DNA of 64,000 nt, taken from Eucommia ulmoides (lineage: Eukaryota > Streptophyta > Magnoliopsida > Garryales > Eucommiaceae). The notes below the pieces were generated by a model. That model saw only the letters and a list, made by a program, of their open reading frames with translations, was not told the DNA's origin and ran no database searches. The stretch's first letter is position 1. Every line of letters begins with the position of its first letter. The translations under genes and the position numbers were made by a program. The stretch spans positions 22,775,577 to 22,839,576 of the forward strand of contig CM028338.1 of assembly GCA_016647705.1 (NCBI GenBank), read 5' to 3'. Shown here piece by piece: positions 11,000-21,989 of this stretch.

Positions 11000-12070
11000 G
11001 TGTGTTACGAATGATCAAACCGGCTGAAGGGAGAGAGCGATCGTGGGGCGACGTGGCGTGCTTAGGATCAGATTAATCCACTTAATTCATGCAATATATA
11101 TACACGCATGCATGTAGTTCATCAGGGAAGATCAAAATCTGAAAGTTTAGGAAAAAAATCTAGAGAGAGAGAGAGATGACCGGAGGAGGACAGGGCTGTC
11201 GGAGTTCCATGATCGGCGTTTCTCCGATGAGCAGTGCATGTGTCTCGTGGATGTATGTGTGGATTTATGTGGCTGCCGCTGTGTGCCTCTGCTTTGAATC
11301 AATCGTGTGGATTTTTCGATTGTTCACTCAGCGGCCGTAGGGGTGAGATCGTCAACGGCGTGATCGTTGCCGTCCGTCGCCGTCATTTGGTGAGTAATTG
11401 TGTATATTTGTCTCTAATTATTTTGGTAAGAATGGGCATGCATGTGTGTTGTTCCGTCGTCGGTCTGGTGGTTCCGCCGGTGGGTGGGTGTGTAATAGTA
11501 TAGGTGGGTTATCTGTTCGGTCTGACGATATCATCGACGTTGTGCGTGTGTGTGTGTACTTTGCTTGATGACTGTGTGTGTGCATACTATTTCTGCGGTG
11601 GGTATTCTATCCATAGTGTTCGTGGGTTGTGTGTGTGTGACGCCGGCGGTTGCAGCGTGTGTATGGGGGTGTGAGCTCGATAATCTTGTGGGTGTGCGTG
11701 TTCGACTATGGGATGGCCAATGGTGGTTGTTGTTCGGTAGTGGCTAGTGTACAGGGTCGGCTGAGAGTGGGAGGTTGCTAGTGGACGGTAGTAAAAGGGA
11801 GAGAGAGGACAGCTCTGAAACGGGAGCAAGAAGCAAAGCAGAGGCGAAAAAGGAAGAGAGAGAGAAAGAAGCCGTTGGGGGTGGGATCACCGTGGAGTTT
11901 TACCGGCGTGCGTGGGCCGTCGGTGATCACGTGGGTGCGTGGCGTAGTTAGAGCAGTGGCCGGCGGCGAGTCCCAGAACCAGGAGAACAGAAATGGGAAA
12001 AAAAAAAGGGAGGAAAGGGGAATTGCACAAATAACCCCGATAAAATTCAAATCCATCTCGCGGCCCGTGA
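11000..12070. other. GC- and GT-rich segment within solo LTR
   Basis: This kilobase stands out against the AT-rich surroundings, with frequent tgtgtgtg runs, an (AG)n run at 11164-11177, and many cgg/ccg triplets. Open frames of 60-92 codons occur on both strands but overlap one another and show no domain I recognise, so they are probably a by-product of the composition. The related LTR at 3491-5470 lacks a counterpart. It may be an expanded promoter/leader portion of the LTR or captured sequence. Confidence 0.55.
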
Positions 12071-12537
12071 ACGATTCGGAATGGATATCGTTTTTCGTTA
12101 AATTTATTTTAGTTTTGTTAAATTCAATTCTAGCATAAAATTTTTTGTAACCGGAATAGTAAATTGGGGATCGTTCATATTACAAGATTTTTATGTAATA
12201 ATTAACGGAATGAAATTATCAGAATAATAACAATTTTCATAAATAAAATATGAGGAATGAAGTATGCGGAACTTAGGGCCTGCATTACATGATTAGGTGA
12301 TTTTACATAAAATATTAATATAGGCTCTATCATTATTAGGTTTGCAGGCACCGGCATCCAGATAGACTACGGTCAGTGTCCGTTTTGTAAAACAAATATT
12401 GAGGTAAGTGTACTGTCTTCTTGCTAAATTAATTGTATACATATCTATGATGAAAAATGGTTGTATTTAAATTAGATGCTTTTAAAAATTATGTGGTGAT
12501 TTGACGATGTTGATTAGACGATATTATTGAGTGATGT

Positions 12538-12655
12538 GATCTACTTCGGCGGAGTGAGTTTATCTGCTTCAGCGGAGTGATATTTATCTGCTTCGGCAGA
12601 GTGATGTTAGACGTTTATACTGCGCAGTGATTATCCGCTTCAACGGAATGATGGG
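12538..12655. repeat. tandem array with ctgcttcggcggagtg unit
   Basis: Four to five degenerate copies of a unit of about 29 bp centred on ctgcttcggcggagtg, alternating with gatgtt- or tttat-type spacers. Units at about 12540, 12569, 12598 and 12646 are clearest. Confidence 0.85.
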
Positions 12656-13326
12656 TGTTCGTAAGAAGGCATATCCTACAGATGGTACGGTATCGTTGTA
12701 ACTCTCGATCGTGAGATTAAAACGATCACTATGGCTAGCCAATGTGTATTGTAGTAGAGTGGTGTGTTTGGGATGTGTGTTTGAGTTGTGTGTTTGAGAT
12801 GTGGTGTTTTACTCACATTAGGTGATTTATTATTTATTATGATGATTGGTATGATTTTATACTAGATGGATTTGGATGGAACTTATTTATATCGCTTTAT
12901 TTTCACTGCTTATATACTTATGCGTGATTCATATTTAATTGTGATATTATTTAGAATGTATTATTATTTTTTTAAAAAATATTTTACTAAGAAGGCAGTA
13001 TACTCGCAGGTACAACAGTTAGGAGTCGGTCCCCTACTAGCACTAGGTAGAGTCCGGCAATGGTATAGTATGAAAATATTTTGGGGAGGAGCTGTCTGAG
13101 ACGAACCTGTGAGCATTTCATTGTTGTTATACTTTTGTTGTTATTATAATTCAAGGACAGGTATGTCCCTAGTTAGAGATGTTGTATATGGTCAGAAAAA
13201 AAAATGGTTGTATATTTTTTGTATGCACTTTGTCGTTTACTAGTGAGTTTGATGTTAAGATGAGGTCGTGTCGACGTCACGCCGGCCCCACGGTGACGTG
13301 TGTCTGGGGTGGGGTGTGACTTAAAA

Positions 13327-13812
13327 TCACTCCCCCTAGGATACCATAATCCTAGGTCAGCCGTCCCCTTTAAATATCAAAATATTCGCTTAACCTCAGT
13401 CAAGTGAGATTCTTTAGGACAAGACTAAAATCTAGCACATAAACAAACGATATACATAATGTCAGGTCTACTAGTAGTTGAGTACAACAAGCTACCAATC
13501 ATACCTCGATACATTTTTTCATTAACGTTTTTCCCCATGTCATCTTTGTCTATCTTTGTAGTTGTTACCATAGGAGTTTTGTACTCTTTAGCACCATCTA
13601 AGCCATATTTCTTTAACAACTCCTTGGTATGTTTAGCTTGGTTTATGAATATTCCTTCTTTGATTTGCTTAATTTGCAACCCAAGAAAGAAATTCAGCTT
13701 TCCCACCATGCTCATCTCAAATTCAACCTACATTATCTTGCCAAACTCTTGGCAAAGATCTTCATTAGTATATCCAAAAATAATATCATCAATATAAACT
13801 TGTACTAATAGG
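13327..13812 (-). pseudogene. Ty1/copia reverse transcriptase, C-terminal half
   Basis: The minus strand carries the catalytic block VYIDDIIFG with both Asp residues, followed by EFEMSM, the GKLNFFLGLQIKQ block, a KYGLDGAKEYKTPM block, MYRGMIGSLLYSTTSRPDIMY and CARF. After these come the SHLTEVKRIF and YLKGTADLGLWYP blocks, which contain two stops. The 5' half of RT is missing. RNase H follows once the inserted solo LTR is skipped. Confidence 0.9.
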
Positions 13813-14831
13813 ATATTAGAATAAGTTTGCTTAACAAATAGCGTTATATCACAAATACCCCTTCAAAAATCATATTCAATAAATCAACTATTAATCACAA
13901 AACATAAACACTATATGGATCATCATTATAGATAAATATTTATATAATCAAGTCTACTCTATCCATCAAAATCCACAAATTACTAAATTAAGTCAGTATG
14001 TCTTTCTTGTGATACCAAATAATTCCAAGCCATGTAATCTTTAACGCACTAGAACAAAAAGTATATCTTAACAATAGCTTGCGTATTAAAGGTATTATCT
14101 ATCCCCTCCTCAATAATAATCATTTAAAGACCAGGAAATATGAAACTTATGAGAAGAACATATTATCATGTATATAGCAAGATACTTAATATCCATAAAT
14201 ACCATATACACAAAGTATCAACTTAAAACATTAAGCATAGAGTGATACACCATGAATATTCAAATGATCGCATATATGGTATCAAAAATAGACACAACCC
14301 AATTTCATAGAAGAATACCAACCATGATCTGCTTAATTTCATATGATATGTCACTCAAATAAGATCATGCTAAAAACTGATTTCATCAAATATTTGATAC
14401 AAGAGATAACTCAGATTTAATTAATCTATCAGTATTAGCTAACAATAAAATTTCACTTAATCATATAATCAAACTTATGAGTAATTTAAATCAAATAAAT
14501 GCATCAACCAAATCCTTCTTTATTATTTAATTACCCTTAGATATCATGCATTATAATAAACCAAGATGCCATTTCAAGATGCATAACATAACAACTCAAT
14601 TCAACACATTTGTATAAAAGATATATTCATGAGTAAGAGCACAATATACAAATGGTCTTGTTAATATGCGACTAAGTTATTTATAACACTTAGTAAGATT
14701 ACAAACATTTGATTCATTTTCTAATTCACTTAACATGTTTTAAAATTAAACACATGATCACTACTTGATGTAAACATATAAAATCATGTTAATATTCCTT
14801 AAGTAAATGTGATTCCTAGAATTACCATGCA
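13813..14831. other. unrecognised AT-rich stretch inside SIRE-like element
   Basis: Between partial gag and partial RT, where protease, integrase and the first half of RT should be, the sequence is AT-rich, without long open frames on either strand and without motifs I recognise. It is either replaced by unrelated sequence or pol sequence decayed beyond reading. Confidence 0.5.
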
Positions 14832-16106
14832 ATGTTTCCAAGACAACAAGTGAACACATCATATAAAATAGGTCTTAGAAATCATCACCAACTTACCTAT
14901 TTGGCAAGTCGGACACCTCTCTCATTAACAAATTTAATAAATTTAAAATGCAAGGGGTTAAGAGTACCTTTTATATCTTTTGGGAAAACTTTACTCTTTA
15001 CCTCATTCGTACTAATGATTGCTTTGGGTGCACCATTTTTCTTAACCTGTCTGTATTCTTTCAACCTTTAATTATTGTCATTTGATTTTCTAATACTCCC
15101 ATTTATACACGTCACTTGTGGCTACCTAGTGATATCCCATCTTGGCTTTGACAATTCTTTTTTAATTGCACATTTCCCTTGTGGCTTCTTTAGAAATTTA
15201 TATTTTGTCTTTGGTGTATCTTTTCGCTTTGCACACGTTACTTGTGGATCCTTGGTGACTTTCTGTCTTGACTTTGATATAACTTCTTTATTTGTATATT
15301 CGGGTCCACTCCCGACATTATGTAATTATGTACAATACATTTCAATAGTTTTCGTCGGTATCCATTTTATTTTGGATCTATTTTTTTTAGTCATGAACTT
15401 AGGGTTCCTGAATGGACATGATACTTTAAAAAACCCAACCCTATTGCAATAATAACATTTCAAATCTGATTTATCATAGAAATCACCAGATGTAAAACAA
15501 AAATCATTTCTAACAATATCAACAAAACTATCACTGGCTTGTGATGAAGGATGAGATGATGAAACATATCTACTTTACTTAGAAAAATCTTTTTCAGAAT
15601 CTCTTGAAACAGTCTTAAGGTCGAATTTTAATTTTTCAAAATTTTTCTTAAGTAAATCGATTTTAGAAAGAAGAACTGACCTTTGCCTGGAAATCACGCC
15701 AAAACTATTTTTTAAAACTCTATTTTCATTTTCAAAAGAATCCACTTTAGAGAGCAAATTATTAATTTCAAAAACAACATCTGAAAACTCTTTTGTGCCA
15801 CAATAATTATCTAAATTCACTTTAGATTTTCAAACACTTTTTCCTCCATTTTCAGAAGAATTAATTTTTTGTTTTAAACTCAAGCTCTCTTTTGCAAATA
15901 GTGGTGTAAAAGAAAGTAATTTTTCCATAACAATATGAACGTTTTCATTATCATCATCTCTATCACTACCACTAGTACTAAAAGAATCATAAATCACATT
16001 ATCACATAGGAATTTATCACCATCAAGAGAGGATACACAAAACACATCATCTATGGTCTGTGCACGTGACCGGTTTAGCTAGGATGTTAAGCCTAATCGA
16101 GCTAAA
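14832..16106 (-). pseudogene. SIRE-like gag remnant
   Basis: Minus-strand segments in order from the primer-binding site: an acidic segment (SLDGDKFLCD, 15830-16045), a coiled-coil-like segment rich in Leu, Lys and Asn (FEINNLLSKVDSFENENRVL, 15575-15820), a zinc-knuckle-like block CYYCNRVGFFKVSC near 15425-15455 with Phe where the His should be, and a Lys-rich tail ending near 14885 in HFKFIKFVNERGVRLAK. The usual N-terminal gag domain seen in the copy at 31359 is absent. Gag forms the particle shell and binds RNA. Stops occur between segments. Confidence 0.75.
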
Positions 16107-16124
16107 ACCAGCTCTGATGCCAAT
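16107..16124 (-). other. primer-binding site, initiator Met tRNA type
   Basis: Minus strand reads attggcatcagagctgg right after the LTR end; TGGNATCAGAGC is the common plant copia site pairing with the 3' end of initiator tRNA-Met. One base differs from the usual TGGTATCAGAGC. Confidence 0.85.
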
Positions 16125-18457
16125 TATTGGCCCAATGAGCTACACAAGAGGAGGGCTGAATTCGGTAGATAAAAATTAATTCAAATAAAATACTTCAAAA
16201 ATCAAATAATTAATTTTTACTCTAAATTAATTATTATCGATATAGCAGTAAAAATTAAGTATCAACTAGGTGTACACCAAACAACACAAAAATAAATAAA
16301 CAAAAGAATGCAGCACACTAGAAATTTATACTGGTTCACCAAGCTATTTTTGGCTAATCCAGTCCCCTGAGCTCCGCGGAGAGTCGCACCCACTAATCAC
16401 TATAATCCCTTTAACTAGGTAGAAACCAAACCCTTACAAAACGATTATTTTCCCAAACTCAGAATCAACCTTTACAATTCCTTTTCACAGGATCAAGAAT
16501 AATCCTATATTTTTCACAGGTTAAAGATTAACCTAATTCTTTTATACTTAGGTTAAGAATCAAACCGCACAAAAACGCTCCAAATATCCTTTTACCCGAT
16601 AAGGATTGAACCGTTACAAAATCAATCAAATTAATTCTATCAACGAAGAATTAAAACCTAATCTTTTTATACTCTAGGCAAATTTAAAACCTCAATCTCT
16701 TTATTAGAAGAGATCGAAACCAGCTACCATTGATTAAATACTCCCAATAGTATCTAATCTGACACTCAACTCACCAATTACAAAATTTATGAGTGATTTT
16801 CCCACTCGGAGCTTCTACTACCCCACATAAATTTGAACTCGATTAATGTCCCTATACTAGTGATAGAAATACAATGAAAATTTTAAAATCTGATTTTAAA
16901 CAAAAAAATGGGTAGCAAGCAATTTAACACGTAATCAGATTTTCTTAAGAATTTGTTTCAAAAATAATTTTCAATTTAAAAACAGGAAAACAATTTCAAA
17001 GATCAAATTCCAAGTAGAATATGATAATAGTAAACAATCAATTAATAGTAATCAACTTGGAACAATCTCACTAGGAATCCACCGATAAATATGATAAGCA
17101 ATGAAATCTCAAGTCGGTAATCAGCTATAATCCACTTCAAAATATCTCAAGAATGATTCTCAAGAAAATTTTCACAATACCCTCAGTATGATAACTTTTA
17201 GAAAGCACAAGAATTGAATAGCTCTTTGGAATTGAAAAATGAATTGGATTATTGAAACCTCAAAAACATAAGTTTATTTATATGGGATTAGAACAAGCCC
17301 TTTAACGACTAGTTTCCACATTTCATGACGAATAATTACTTCCATAGCCCCCTTATATCATTAAGACTCATTCATGGTATAATTCACTTAATTATATCTT
17401 TTAAAACATTCAATTTAGTTCCTCAAACTTATACTCAATCTCAATTAGATAAGATAGAAAAAATTTCACAAACCAAATTGAGAGATATCCAAAATACTTG
17501 AACCGTATCTATAGGGATATTAAAATATTAACTAAATACATCAAAAACTATCAGATCCCTAAGATATCTTGCATATCTTAACCATAAAACGGCTAGTAAC
17601 GGCTACTTTTTGGATCAAAATCATAAAAATCTCAAATCCTGAAACTAGCCATTGGTTGACCGACGAACACCCATCGGTCGAACGCCCAATTCAGGACATA
17701 GCGCAAGCCAAAATTCCTTTGCCATAAGTCGACTGCTCATTTTGTATCTGTCGACCGAACGATTCAGAGAGTTTAATAAGTCGACTTACCTGTCAACCTA
17801 ACAATTCAGAGAGTTCACCTTTTAACCATAAGTTGACTTTCCTGTTGACTGGAAGATTCAGAGAGTTTGTCTCATTTCCATAAGTCGACCTAGCTATTGA
17901 CTAACCAATTCAGGGACTGAATCTTCTTCCCTGTTCCATTCCACTGGTTAACCGATCAATTTGTGTAGGTCGACTGATTGAGCTGGAATAACTCTCCTTA
18001 ATTAATTTTCTACTAAATTTCTTCGACATTTTTGCCCCTTTAACTGATTTCTTTTCTTGGTTAACTCTATTAAATCCTTAAATTCAATTTTAATTAATTA
18101 TCTTTCTTAAATCAGTTGTTTCCTTTTCAATTACACATAGGAGCAAACATGTTAGCTAATTAGGGTCCTATAAAAAACAAACATAATTGTCAAAGTATTT
18201 TGTGTCATGTGTGATCCTAATTGGGATACATTAAGAGTAAAAATTTAACCTGAGTTGTTTTGCCTAAGTTCTTCAAATTCTTCGATCTCTTAACATGCAT
18301 CATCTTTGTCAATGTCTTTAGCATCCATTTAGTATTTTTCTCAATATCTTCACGATAATCTCTTCACTGGAACTAATAAATTGAAACACTCAATAAAATT
18401 GTTAGTTTCACAAAAAACATCAACATTTAATTGTCCATCAAAATCTTAGAATCAACA
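16125..18457 (-). repeat. 5' LTR of SIRE-like element, full length
   Basis: About 2.33 kb, from tattggccc (TG start of the opposite strand end degraded) to agaatcaaca. It carries a zone of short degenerate units with taaggattgaacc and ttcacaggttaaag (16400-16700) and the GTCGAC-type array (17645-17975). Because no later insertion interrupts it, it is the reference copy for reading the interrupted LTR at 6272-9877. Confidence 0.88.
17645..17975. repeat. GTCGAC-type palindrome array in 5' LTR
   Basis: Seven or more units with GTCGAC or its CpG-decay variants GTTGAC/GTCAAC, spaced by gattcagagagtt elements. Position within the LTR matches the array at 9065-9400. Confidence 0.85.
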
Positions 18458-19223
18458 AATATAAATTTTTTAAAAAGAAATAAATTGCAGAAAATCAAGA
18501 GCTATGATTTTTTAACTTATTTAATGGGTTAGAAATGGAGAATCAATGGGAGAACAAAGATTACATTTGGTGTTTTTTCATTAATTCCAAGGAAAAATGT
18601 TCCATCTAAATGAAAGAGGGGTGTTTTTATAGTTTTTTTTTTTTCCAAATGACATGAGATGTCAGTGAAATTTATCAATGAAAATATTCATTAAATAAAA
18701 AAATTAAAATTTACTAAACACACTATATTAATAATAAATAACAATTAAATGAATGATAAATAATATTTAAAACTTATTTAAATGTAAAAATGTTAAAGAG
18801 ATATCTTTCAATGCAAGGCAAAATATTTCCATTTTAGGTATTTGTTCTAAATGAGGGGGTATTTTTGTAGATTTTTTCAAATGACATGAGATGTCAGTGA
18901 AATTTACCCATGAAAATATTCATTAAATGAAAAAAAAAAAAAATTCACTCATCACGCTATATTACTAATAAATAACAATTAAATTCATTAAATAATTAAA
19001 TTAATGATAAATAATATTTAAAACTTATTTGAATAAAAAAAAAATTAAAGAGAGATAAATTGAGAAAAATCAAGAGGTAGATTTATTTATTTATTATTTA
19101 TTATTTTTTTAATCATTTAATGGGTTCGGAAATGGAGAATCAATGATAGGACAAATATTACATTTGGTGAGCTCTCATTCATTCTAAGGCAAAGTCTTCC
19201 AATTTTAGGTATTAGTATTAGAT
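18458..19223. repeat. AT-rich duplicated block, no gene
   Basis: Two long segments recur. Segment A (near 18493-18620, with aatggagaatcaatg and ttacatttggtg) recurs at about 19055-19185. Segment B (18646-18790, with gacatgagatgtcagtg) recurs at 18889-19040. The block is thus an imperfect direct duplication, interrupted on the right by the copia element at 19224. No coding content is visible. Confidence 0.75.
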
Positions 19224-19389
19224 TGTTAAATAAGGCCGAAATTATACTTTCCTATAATATGTAATAGCTTCCTAATTTAGAATATGTAATAGCTTAATTA
19301 TAGGGATACTCTAGAATCAAGCTCTATATAAACCCTTGTAATTCAAGAGAATAAAAATATATGAGAAACTTGAGATCTTTTTTTCAAGA
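19224..19389 (+). repeat. 5' LTR of Ale-like copia
   Basis: Begins tgttaaataagg; includes a TATA-like tctatataaaccc near 19322 that likely belongs to the element promoter. Matches 23563-23729. Confidence 0.9.
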
Positions 19390-19402
19390 TGGTATCAAAG
19401 CC
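19390..19402 (+). other. primer-binding site, initiator Met tRNA type
   Basis: tggtatcaaagcc directly follows the LTR and matches the common TGGTATCAGAGC site except for one base. Confidence 0.85.
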
Positions 19403-20023
19403 AAATTGAACGATCCAAATCTCGAGAAAAAAAAAAGTCACCATCTTCATCCTCTTCACCCAAAATCCAACAAAAATCCTAAATCCAATAATCAGCTGCC
19501 TCGCATCCTAAATCTCAAACTCAAAAAAAAAGAAGGGAAAACCCCCCCTAAACCTATCACCTCAGATCAATCGCCGTAGCTGGCAGTGACAACACCGTCC
19601 TTCACGCCGGAGATTTTGTGTAAAAAAATTGAACATCGTCGTCGATGGTGACTCATATCCATTACCGCCGCTCTCCGTCAAGACAAATCTTAGATCTGAG
19701 ATCAGAGGGTCACGAAGTCATGGCGGAGACCGTTAATCCACCCGACGAACAATCGGAAATCAGAGAAAAAATGTCAAATTCAACTATGTCCCAACCTTGA
19801 ACCACTGTATTATACCGATAAACATCAACGAATTTGAGAATCGGGAGTACGGAGTAGGGAGAGGCGGCAAGACATCTTCTTTAAAACGTGTGCTAATGCT
19901 CCATCTCTCCACTTTAATTTGTTTGGATTATTTTTTATACTAGGTAGTTGCATTGGTCTTTGTTTCATGCTCTGTCTTCCTAATTTAATTTGTTTGAAAT
20001 TTTGAAATAAAAAATAAAAATCA
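19403..20023 (+). pseudogene. degenerate leader and gag remnant
   Basis: Pro/Ser/Lys-rich leader frames and a possible gag start at 19771 (atgtcaaattc) that closes after a few codons. The roughly 300-residue gag core of this lineage is absent between here and the zinc knuckle at 20042, so the element lost most of gag by deletion or rearrangement. Confidence 0.6.
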
Positions 20024-20624
20024 ATGAGGAAAAAAATTTCTTCAAGCAAATGCAGCTATTGCCATAAGACTGGTCATACCAAAAATCATTATTTTAAACT
20101 GGTGGGCTATCCAGAATGGTGGGATCCTAGTCACGCGAAGACAAATCACCAAAAACACTCCACTACAACAGTTGTAGTTGTAGACAATGGTGGTAAGGTT
20201 TTCAACATTTCAACACCTATTTTGAATAATGCATGGATAATTGATTCTGGTGCAATAGATCACATGACATATGATTCTAGACAAGTCTCACCACTCAATC
20301 ACTCCACCCAAAAATTTGTCTCTACTGCAAATGGAACTTCGACCCTAGTTATTGGGGAAAGATCTTTGACTCTCACCAATACATTAAATTTAGAGTCTGT
20401 CTTAGTTGTTCCATCTTTAGATGATAACCTTTTGTCAGTTTCCCAAATAACCACTACTTTATCTTATGTTGTCATTTTTTGGCCTGATTTTTGTATGTTT
20501 AAGGACATCAAAACCAAAAAAACAATTGGTCGTAGTACTAGACAGGGGAAGCTATATTACTTGAATTTGGAATCAAACAGTATTAAAAGCCTACGACAAG
20601 CTCTGGTAGTGGCTGGTTCTAAAG

Positions 20625-20657
<33 letters not shown>

Positions 20658-21028
20658 AAAGAAATATGGTTATAGCATCGCGGTTTGGACATGCTTCATT
20701 TGTATATCTCAAAAAGCTTTTTCCCAGTTTATTTACAGGATTCGATGTCTCTAGTTTTCACTGTGATACTTGTGAACTTGTAAAGATCCATCGTGCTTCA
20801 TTTCCATTACAGTTGAATAAAAGTCTACTTCCGTTCATGATTATTCATTCTGATGTCTGGGGTCCATCGAAGGTCAACACTTTGGGAGGGGCACGCTGGT
20901 TTGTAATGTTTACTAATGATTGTACCAGGATGACATGGCTTTGTTTGATAAAGTCCAAAAGTGAAGTGAACTCGTTATTCCAAAAGTTTCATAAAAGGGT
21001 TGAAACTCAGTATAATAGAAAGATTTAA
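20024..21028 (+). pseudogene. zinc knuckle, protease and integrase N-part
   Basis: A 334-codon open frame. A gag zinc knuckle CSYCHKTGHTKNHY at residues 9-22 has Tyr instead of the last Cys, followed by FKLVGYPEWW, a phrase typical of Ale elements. Aspartic protease motif WIIDSGAIDHMT lies at residues 70-81 with the D-S-G triad intact. The GAG-pre-integrase block includes RFGHASFVYLKKL and CDTCELVK, and the integrase core opens with IHSDVWGP (first Asp) and continues to FTNDCTRMTWL. A run of 29 A at 20627-20655 encodes a poly-Lys insertion in frame between protease and integrase. Confidence 0.88.
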
Positions 21029-21600
21029 ATTCTTCGTAGTGACAATAGGAGAATATTAGAGTACTGAAGTTCAGTATTATTTGGAAGCTCAAGGAATAGT
21101 CCATCAGACAACTTGCTCCACCACATCTCAACAAAATGGGGTGTCCGAGTGAAAAAATTGACATTTGCTGGAGGTTGTTCGAGCTTTGCTAATTGAAGCC
21201 TATATGACATTGTCTTATTAGGGAGAAACTTTAACTTTAGCTACTTATTTAATCAATCAGGTTCCTTCCAATATCCTTAATTTCAAAACACCATTCCAAA
21301 CTCTAAGAGAAGGGATTATGGCTCTAGTTGTCTTAAGTTTACTGCCTCATGTCTTTGGATGTGTGGTGTTTGTACATCTACACAAGCATCAACGCACCAA
21401 GTTAACTCCTCATGCATTGAGATGTGTTTTGGTTGGGTATGCCACTCATCAAAAAATATATCAATGTTATCATCCTCTAACACGCCGATTATTTATCACG
21501 ATGGATGTTGTTTTCCATGAAGATACAATGTACTTCTCTGAACCTGAATTTCAGGGAAAGTACCAAAAGAAAATTCAAAGTCTAGATTATGATAATTAAA
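21029..21600 (+). pseudogene. integrase C-terminal part, frameshifted
   Basis: Continues integrase in other frames: QQNGVSE-like text around 21130-21150 marks the region of the third acidic residue, and 21318-21599 reads LPHVFGCVVFVHLH, KLTPHALRCVLVGYATHQK and YQCYHPLTRRLFITMDVVFHE, the standard end of copia integrase before RT. Stops and frameshifts near 21028, 21065 and 21150 disable it. Confidence 0.85.
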
Positions 21601-21989
21601 ATGGGGGCAACTTGGAGATAACTGATATGACATTGGATTCTAGTGGTAATGACTCGTAGTCTGAAGCAAATGAAGAAATGGGTGAATTGAAGATAAGGGG
21701 TATGAGATTAGATCAAAAGAGTAATGAGCAACAAATAACTAAAGAGGTGGATCATTCTCCAACTCAGCCAGAAACTGAGATTCTAGAAAATGTAGCTCCA
21801 TCCTCAGTTAACATATTACACCAATAGTTTATTGAAGATGTTCCTAAACCACACAGAAAACAGTTATCACAACGCCACACGAGAGGTATTCCTAAATCCA
21901 CATATGAACCTGAGCTCATTAGTAAAGTAAAATATCCCATTAGTTATTATGTGTCCAACCATCATTTGTCAGAATCAAATATTTCATTT

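Larger units (their letters stand above)
10655..13321 (+). mobile_element. solo LTR of a chromovirus-type element
   Basis: A 2.67-kb non-coding block inserted in the copia pol. It starts tgtaaaacc and ends ggggtgtgact. Direct repeats of taaaa lie on both sides (10650-10654 and 13322-13326), the 5-bp target duplication expected of Ty3/gypsy. If the block and one repeat are ignored, the minus-strand copia frame passes from RT to RNase H without a shift. Internal landmarks (actgtcttct, tatggctag, tcccctactagcactaggtag) match the LTR at 3491-5470. It differs from that LTR by a GC-richer, GT-rich segment of about 1 kb at 11000-12070. Confidence 0.9.
6272..18457 (-). mobile_element. SIRE-like Ty1/copia retrotransposon with nested insertions
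   Basis: On the minus strand the order is 5' LTR (16125-18457), primer-binding site, partial gag, a long unrecognised stretch, C-terminal RT, RNase H, polypurine tract and 3' LTR (6272-9877). RT before RNase H with DIFTKPLAEDQF at the end is Ty1/copia order. Protease, integrase and the first half of RT are missing. Two later solo LTRs sit inside it (7050-8574 and 10655-13321). The left LTR lacks its outer 250 bp or so, so the target duplication cannot be checked. The uninterrupted shared part of the two LTRs is about 2.08 kb on each side. Confidence 0.85.

Noticed and set aside
11234..11829. Overlapping open frames in the GC/GT-rich segment as a host gene
   Set aside because: Frames overlap on both strands, are rich in Val/Cys/Gly from TG repeats, have no recognisable domain, and the segment lies inside a solo LTR with target repeats.
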